Source of the DNA: CAYWKL01 sp964459095 | GTDB lineage: Bacteria > Patescibacteriota > Microgenomatia > Daviesbacterales > UBA10151 | Assembly (NCBI GenBank): GCA_964459095.1 | Contig: CAYWKL010000038.1 | Coordinates: forward strand, 1 to 8,430 | DNA: 8,430 nt | Direction: 5' to 3' | In this document: piece after piece, positions 5,766 through 8,430 of the stretch | Numbering within the stretch: the first letter of the stretch is position 1 | Layout: each line of letters starts with the position of its first letter | Position numbers and translations under genes: made by a program | Notes under the pieces: generated by a model | The model's input: the letters and a program-made list of their open reading frames with translations, nothing else | Told to the model about the DNA's origin: nothing | Database searches by the model: none

Positions 5766-5781
5766 GGTTCAATTTCGTCTA

Positions 5782-5814
5782 CCCTAAGCCAGTCGAAGGG
5801 CTCACCACAGGTGG
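5782..5814. repeat. Short hairpin repeat upstream of the membrane protein gene
   Basis: Nested inverted repeats lie between the start of the membrane protein gene and the vapC stop: CCCT/AGGG (5782-5785, 5797-5800), overlapping AGCC/GGCT (5787-5790, 5799-5802), then CCAC-AG-GTGG (5805-5814). The core CCCTAAGCCAGTCGAAGGG resembles a short dispersed element with core CCTGAGCC-GTCGAAGGG that I recall from many bacterial genomes. Its role here is unknown. Confidence 0.5.
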
Positions 5815-5854
5815 CAGATTGGAATAGTTTAACACTATTTAATTTGATTTTCTA

Positions 5855-6241
5855 TTAAGCCTTAAGGATTTTTGCATCATATTTCCAAATTTTCTCATCA
5901 CTAGTAATCAAAATTAAATCTTCTACTTTAGATTGCGAGATTAGAATCCTATCAAAAGGATCACCATGAATAAGAGGCATTTTTTCAATTGCTAATATAT
6001 GCGCGATCTCTATTGGAAGAACTTTGAAATTATTCCTATCTATTGCTTCCTTAATGTCTTGAGAAAGTTTTAATTTCTTTTTTGTTTTTTTTATAATTAT
6101 CTCCCAGACAGTGGCAACAGATAAAAAGATTTCGTTTTCAGATAAATTAATAAGGTCAAATAAATCATCTGATAGCCTTTTATTTTTCTCCATCCACCAG
6201 ATAAAAATGTGGGTATCTAAGAGGAACTTACTCTTCACCAT
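5855..6241 (-). CDS. vapC: VapC-family toxin (PIN-domain ribonuclease)
   Basis: A 128-aa PIN-domain protein, predicted magnesium-dependent ribonuclease toxin of a type II toxin-antitoxin system. The acidic active-site residues are all present: D9 (FLLDTHIF), E47 (VATVWEI), D97 (GDPFDRIL, with D94 nearby) and D115 (ITSDEKI). The N-terminal LLDTHIFIWW and the HGDPFDR block are typical of the Phd-partnered VapC subgroup. The length is normal. The ATG at 6241 overlaps the last 14 bases of the antitoxin gene, so the pair is translationally coupled in one operon. Known VapC toxins cut tRNAs or rRNA; the target here cannot be told from sequence. No terminator hairpin with a T-tract follows, only a short AATAGT/ACTATT inverted repeat (5823-5839). 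Confidence 0.94.
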   Translation of the reverse strand: MVKSKFLLDTHIFIWWMEKNKRLSDDLFDLINLSENEIFLSVATVWEIIIKKTKKKLKLSQDIKEAIDRNNFKVLPIEIAHILAIEKMPLIHGDPFDRILISQSKVEDLILITSDEKIWKYDAKILKA

Positions 6242-6464
6242 AAAAAAGTTTATTTATCTCTTCATCTTCTTCATCAAAATCATCACTTACCCAAATCTTA
6301 CCCTTCCATAAACCTGGTTTGCGTGGCTTTAATTTTTCTTTATAAGCCACTAACTTAGCAACAGGTTTACCTGCTTTAGCAATAATCACTTCCTCCCCTT
6401 TAGAAGTTTTTTCTATCAACTTAGAAAGATTAGTTTTTGCTTGATGAATATTAAATATTTGCAT
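6228..6464 (-). CDS. Phd/YefM-family antitoxin
   Basis: A 78-aa antitoxin partner of the downstream PIN toxin. The N-terminal half (MQIFNIHQAKTNLSKLIEKTSKGEEVIIAKAGKPVAKLV, about residues 1-39) is the Phd/YefM DNA-binding dimer fold. The C-terminal part, rich in W, D and E (WKGKIWVSDDFDEEDEEINKLF), is the flexible region expected to wrap around and block the toxin. The start has AAGGA nine bases upstream, one of the few clear Shine-Dalgarno sequences in the window. It would bind its own promoter, where two TTAGCTAA palindromes overlap the -10 box and the leader, and repress the operon together with the toxin. The gene overlaps the toxin start by 14 bases. Confidence 0.93.
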   Translation of the reverse strand: MQIFNIHQAKTNLSKLIEKTSKGEEVIIAKAGKPVAKLVAYKEKLKPRKPGLWKGKIWVSDDFDEEDEEINKLFYGEE

Positions 6465-6476
6465 TTTTTATTATCC

Positions 6477-6521
6477 TTAGCTAAGTTAGCTAATTTTATC
6501 ATTACTAGATTAATGCGTCAA
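6477..6521 (-). promoter_or_regulatory. Toxin-antitoxin promoter with twin palindromic operators
   Basis: On the minus strand, TTGACG (6521-6516), a 17-base spacer and TAAAAT (6498-6493) form a strong promoter; the predicted start is near 6486. Two copies of the palindrome TTAGCTAA (6486-6493 and 6477-6484), nine bases apart, cover the end of the -10 box, the start point and the antitoxin Shine-Dalgarno sequence. This is the expected place for autorepression by the antitoxin-toxin complex. Confidence 0.7.
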
Positions 6522-6550
6522 TGGATAATATTCCCTGCTTTTGTTAAAAT
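6522..6550 (+). promoter_or_regulatory. Candidate promoter of the tRNA-Ser(GCT)/(TGA) pair
   Basis: TGGATA (6522-6527), a 17-base spacer and TAAAAT (6545-6550) end 12 bases before tRNA-Ser(GCT). The boxes and spacing resemble those upstream of tRNA-Ser(CGA). Its -35 box directly abuts the -35 box of the divergent toxin-antitoxin promoter. Confidence 0.5.
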
Positions 6551-6562
6551 TAGGCTCTTAGT

Positions 6563-6648
6563 GGTGGGTTGCCCGAGTGGTTTAAGGGGGCAGTTCGCTA
6601 AACTGCTGGCGCGAAAGTGTCACACAGGTTCGAATCCTGTACCCACCG
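6563..6648 (+). tRNA. tRNA-Ser(GCT)
   Basis: An 86-base class II tRNA. Acceptor GGTGGGT/ACCCACC, discriminator G, D stem CCC/GGG, anticodon stem GCAGT/ACTGC with loop TCGCTAA (anticodon GCT, codons AGC/AGU). The long arm TGGCGC-GAAA-GTGTCA pairs with two G-T wobbles, and the T arm is ACAGG-TTCGAAT-CCTGT. Position 33 is C (base 6596) instead of the almost universal T. No encoded CCA. Confidence 0.95.
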
Positions 6649-6654
6649 CTTGAT

Positions 6655-6740
6655 GGAGAGGTAGCCAAGTGGTTGTACGGCGTCGCTCTTGAAAAGCGAT
6701 TGGGCGCAAGCCCACGTGGGTTCGAATCCCACCCTCTCCG
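6655..6740 (+). tRNA. tRNA-Ser(TGA)
   Basis: An 86-base class II tRNA. Acceptor GGAGAGG/CCTCTCC, discriminator G, anticodon stem TCGCT/AGCGA with loop CTTGAAA (anticodon TGA, reading UCN serine codons), long arm TGGGC-GCAA-GCCCA, T arm GTGGG-TTCGAAT-CCCAC. The D-arm region is identical to that of tRNA-Ser(CGA) at 2978, showing recent common origin or exchange. It starts six bases after tRNA-Ser(GCT), so both are cut from one transcript. No encoded CCA. Confidence 0.96.
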
Positions 6741-6780
6741 CCTTCGCTCGCCGAAGCGAGCTACGGCGGACACAGTCCGC
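6737..6780. repeat. GC-rich double-hairpin repeat abutting tRNA-Ser(TGA)
   Basis: TCCGCC (6737-6742) pairs with GGCGGA (6765-6770) around an inner stem GCTCG/CGAGC (6746-6750, 6757-6761). The same GCGGAC (6766-6771) can instead pair with GTCCGC (6775-6780), so two hairpins exclude each other. The left arm uses the last four bases of the tRNA. The element is much richer in G+C than its surroundings and similar to dispersed repeats I recall from candidate-phyla genomes. With no T-tract, it is not a classic terminator. Confidence 0.65.
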
Positions 6781-6841
6781 TAAACCGAAGGCGAGTTATG
6801 ACAGAACAAGGTCCGCCAATAGATCGCGAAAGAAAAAAATT

Positions 6842-7231
6842 ATGGATATAACAAACGAAGAATTAATATTAAAAGCCAAGTCTTTGGTAAAGCCAAAAAA
6901 GATGAGGCATGGTTTTACTAGTGTAGATTGTGGGTGTGCACTTATCACAGATAAAGAAAACATTTATCTTGGTGTGAGCATTGATACTCCCTCTAGCATG
7001 GGTTTTTGTGCAGAAGCCAGTGCTATCGCCGCAATGGTTACAAACCAGGAGTTTAAAATTAAAAAAATAGTTGCAGTAGTAGAAGACGGAACTGTACTCC
7101 CACCTTGTGGCAGATGTAGAGAATTTATGTATCAAATCGATCAAGATAATTTAGAAACAGATGTAATTATTAAAAAAGATGAGGTAGTTAAACTTAAAGA
7201 TTTACTCCCCTTCCCATGGGATAGCAATTAA
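6842..7231 (+). CDS. Cytidine deaminase-like protein
   Basis: A 129-aa zinc-dependent deaminase of the cytidine deaminase fold, expected to convert cytidine or deoxycytidine to the uridine form in pyrimidine salvage. The zinc and catalytic motifs are complete: C56-A57-E58 (FCAEASAI, E58 being the proton shuttle) and P88-C89-G90-R91-C92. Three cysteine ligands are typical of the small tetrameric class. The length fits. The open frame extends upstream through the GC-rich repeat and tRNA-Ser(TGA), but that is not coding; the ATG at 6842 gives the normal N-terminus. The upstream GAAAGAAAAAAATT is at best a weak ribosome site. MRHGFTSVDCGCAL is somewhat unlike the classic CDA substrate loop, so a blasticidin-S-deaminase-like or other nucleoside specificity remains possible. 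It converges on the next gene with one base between stop codons. Confidence 0.9.
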   Translation: MDITNEELILKAKSLVKPKKMRHGFTSVDCGCALITDKENIYLGVSIDTPSSMGFCAEASAIAAMVTNQEFKIKKIVAVVEDGTVLPPCGRCREFMYQIDQDNLETDVIIKKDEVVKLKDLLPFPWDSN

Positions 7232-7232
7232 C

Positions 7233-7886
7233 TTATCTATAAAATTCAGCAAGTGCTTCCCAAGAATTTGTATCTAAACCAGCTAATGCCTGTAGATCAG
7301 GCTCTTCACAAGGAGAATCATCGAAGAGTTCATTGTATACAAAACCGTGGTATTTAGCTGCTAATACCTGAGCTAGACATACCATTCTTTCAAGTGCTTC
7401 ATGGGTTCTTCCCATACTACTTTCTAAATTCACACCATAAACTGGCTTGCCTTCAGATAATCTAAGAATTCCCCATAATGGTTCTAACACAGTTAACTTC
7501 TCCAGATATGGATACTGTTGTAACAAAGTACGGGTTTCTGCATCCGCAACCACATCAAATTGTTCTCTTCTTAGTTTTTCTATAAAAGGTTCAGGAAGAG
7601 TGATCCCTTTTTCTTTTGCCTGTCTTCCAAGAGAAAATTCTTCGTCAGCAAGATCTTCTGGACCACCTCTATATACAAAAGGGGTTTGGTCAGTGTATAG
7701 CATAAAAAATGGAAGGATTTGAGGGTGAATCACAGGAACAGCGTCACTTGATTTCCAAAATGGTTTATCAAAGAGACCCTCCATGACTTCCCAATCCCTT
7801 CGAGGTTGTCTTCTAAGATTGAAGATCTTTTCAGCCTCGTTGTCTATTATAGGTTGTCTAGTGGTATAAACATGTAGTTCGATCAT
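7233..7886 (-). CDS. Hypothetical protein, 217 aa
   Basis: I do not recognise this protein. It has no signal peptide, membrane helix or known catalytic motif, and appears to be a soluble alpha-beta protein. The N-terminal region (MIELHVYTTRQPIIDNEAEKIFNLRR, 1-26) starts with a strand. The middle is rich in aromatics and prolines (FWKSSDAVPVIHPQILPFFMLYTDQTPFVYRGG, about 43-75). The C-terminal third is helical and acidic (HEALERMVCLAQVLAAKYHGFVYNELFDD). Its only two cysteines are 25 residues apart in that part and are not a zinc motif. The ATG at 7886 is supported by a consensus promoter ending nine bases upstream, which implies an almost leaderless mRNA. The gene lies 38 bases downstream of comF in the same direction but has its own promoter in that gap. 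Confidence 0.8.
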   Translation of the reverse strand: MIELHVYTTRQPIIDNEAEKIFNLRRQPRRDWEVMEGLFDKPFWKSSDAVPVIHPQILPFFMLYTDQTPFVYRGGPEDLADEEFSLGRQAKEKGITLPEPFIEKLRREQFDVVADAETRTLLQQYPYLEKLTVLEPLWGILRLSEGKPVYGVNLESSMGRTHEALERMVCLAQVLAAKYHGFVYNELFDDSPCEEPDLQALAGLDTNSWEALAEFYR

Positions 7887-7895
7887 TAAGAAGAG

Positions 7896-7924
7896 ATATT
7901 ACTATGAGGTAACCGATATGTCAA
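7896..7924 (-). promoter_or_regulatory. Promoter of the 217-aa hypothetical gene
   Basis: On the minus strand, a perfect TTGACA (7924-7919), a 17-base spacer and TAATAT (7901-7896) fit exactly between the comF stop and the ATG at 7886. The predicted start near 7889 leaves a leader of two or three bases and no room for a Shine-Dalgarno sequence. Confidence 0.7.
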
Positions 7925-8430
7925 TTATCTGGCTAAAGTCAGCGCCCATACTGATTTAGCTCCACCTCTTTTTAGCTCATAACAGCATTCTTTTAAAGTA
8001 GACCCTGTTGTCCAAACATCATCTATTAGTAGTACATTCATACCTTTTAGTGTATAGTTGACAAGCTGCATATAATTTTTTCCATGCAACTTGTCATCCT
8101 GAGCGTAAGCGAAGGATCTATTTAAAGAAAAAGCATTTTTAATATTTTCTCTCCTCTGGTAAGCATCCTTTCTAACTTGAGATTTTGTATTTTTTGCCCT
8201 AATTAAAACTTCCTTGTATTTTAATCCCAGTTTTTTGGCAATTAAGCTACTAACTAAACTTGCCTGGTTAAACCCCCTTTTATTTTGCCTCATCCAGTGA
8301 AGCGGAACAGGAGTTAGAACCCACCCTTCACCTCTATCTTTTTTAATTTTATCTAGGAAAATTGGAGGATGTTTAGCTAAATATTCAATTAAAATATCAG
8401 TTAAAATTAAACTTAGTTCTTCTATATATT
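7925..8430 (-). CDS. comF: ComF-family phosphoribosyltransferase, 5' end outside the window
   Basis: The frame is open to the right edge: upstream of the ATG at 8293 it reads ...EGWVLTPVPLHW, then MRQNKRGFNQASLV. That is the ComF core VPLHW..R..RGFNQ, so 8293 is internal and the gene is partial (about 168 codons visible; an N-terminal zinc-finger region would lie outside). The PRPP-binding motif VLLIDDVWTTGST is intact, followed by LKECCYELKRGGAKSVWALTLAR, a typical ComF ending. ComF proteins are needed for uptake of transforming DNA in competent bacteria; the exact reaction is unclear, and relatives carry the name without known competence. Between NAFSL and LKGMNVLL lie about 20 extra residues (RSFAYAQDDKLHGKNYMQLVNY), encoded by a palindromic repeat at 8060-8117 that keeps the frame. 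Confidence 0.9.
   Translation of the reverse strand, partial: YIEELSLILTDILIEYLAKHPPIFLDKIKKDRGEGWVLTPVPLHWMRQNKRGFNQASLVSSLIAKKLGLKYKEVLIRAKNTKSQVRKDAYQRRENIKNAFSLNRSFAYAQDDKLHGKNYMQLVNYTLKGMNVLLIDDVWTTGSTLKECCYELKRGGAKSVWALTLAR
8060..8117. repeat. Palindromic repeat inserted in frame in comF
   Basis: Two hairpins lie back to back: GACAAGCTGCAT/ATGCAACTTGTC (8060-8071, 8084-8095; 11 of 12 pair) and ATCCT/AGGAT with inner GC/GC (8096-8117). The core GTCATCCTGAGCG...GCGAAGGATC is a dispersed element I recall from many genomes. On the coding strand it encodes SFAYAQDD. Confidence 0.75.

Noticed and set aside
6441..6653. 70-aa open frame on the plus strand
   Set aside because: Its second half is tRNA-Ser(GCT) read as protein and its first half crosses the toxin-antitoxin promoter.
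6689..6841. Longer N-terminus for the cytidine deaminase-like gene
   Set aside because: It would be read from tRNA-Ser(TGA) and the GC-rich repeat; the family starts at the ATG at 6842.
8291..8293. ATG at 8293 as the comF start
   Set aside because: The frame continues upstream with VPLHW and further ComF-like sequence to the window edge.
1..8430. CRISPR array, insertion sequence or prophage
   Set aside because: No regularly spaced direct repeats, transposase, integrase or phage structural gene were seen; the only mobile-type protein is the homing endonuclease.

Overview
The window looks like chromosomal DNA of a small-genome, AT-rich bacterium, most likely a member of the Candidate Phyla Radiation (Patescibacteria, probably Microgenomates-like). 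The reasons are the low G+C, tRNA genes mostly without an encoded CCA, tiny intergenic gaps, a DUF5678-type mini-protein, a two-helix 'ISWRAPSRPY' membrane protein of a kind I associate with this group, and short GC-rich hairpin repeats scattered between and inside genes. This placement is inference from content; there is no rRNA or marker protein to settle it.

Layout. 55-2387: a Nudix hydrolase (-) diverging from a secreted subtilisin-family protease (+). 2402-3112: a tag-type DNA glycosylase (-) lying 21 bases downstream of a tRNA-Ser(CGA). 3151-3345: a DUF5678-like small protein (+). 3494-4814 (-): a tRNA region holding a structurally defective second tRNA-Ser(CGA), a tRNA-Arg with the uncommon anticodon GCG, a LAGLIDADG homing endonuclease with an N-terminal helix-turn-helix region, and the 5' half of a broken tRNA. 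4860-5765: a convergent pair, an unrecognised 105-aa protein (+) and a membrane protein (-). 5855-6521 (-): a Phd/YefM-VapC toxin-antitoxin operon with a visible promoter and operators. 6563-6740 (+): tRNA-Ser(GCT) and tRNA-Ser(TGA), then a GC-rich hairpin repeat. 6842-8430: a cytidine-deaminase-like gene (+), an unrecognised 217-aa protein (-) and the 3' part of a comF-like phosphoribosyltransferase gene (-) that runs off the window.

The most interesting part is 2978-4814. The endonuclease has its own consensus promoter, whose -35 box TTGACA lies in what would be the anticodon loop of a truncated tRNA. That tRNA remnant sits behind a 46-bp copy of the tRNA-Ser(CGA) promoter/leader, and no 3' half is present. 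At the other end, the promoter of tRNA-Arg overlaps the last codons of the endonuclease gene. The neighbouring second tRNA-Ser(CGA) has three stem mismatches, all explained if its last 14 bases were overwritten by those of the first tRNA-Ser(CGA). Together these suggest a homing endonuclease cassette that invaded a tRNA array, with repeated recombination between tRNA genes.

Several genes share one expression style: a sigma-70-like promoter with a 17-18 base spacer whose predicted start point falls within a few bases of the start codon (3151 +, 4860 +, 7886 -, and nearly so for 4696 -). This suggests frequent leaderless or very short-leader transcripts. A second theme is short palindromic repeats: one follows tRNA-Ser(TGA), one precedes the membrane protein gene, and one has been absorbed in frame into the comF coding sequence.
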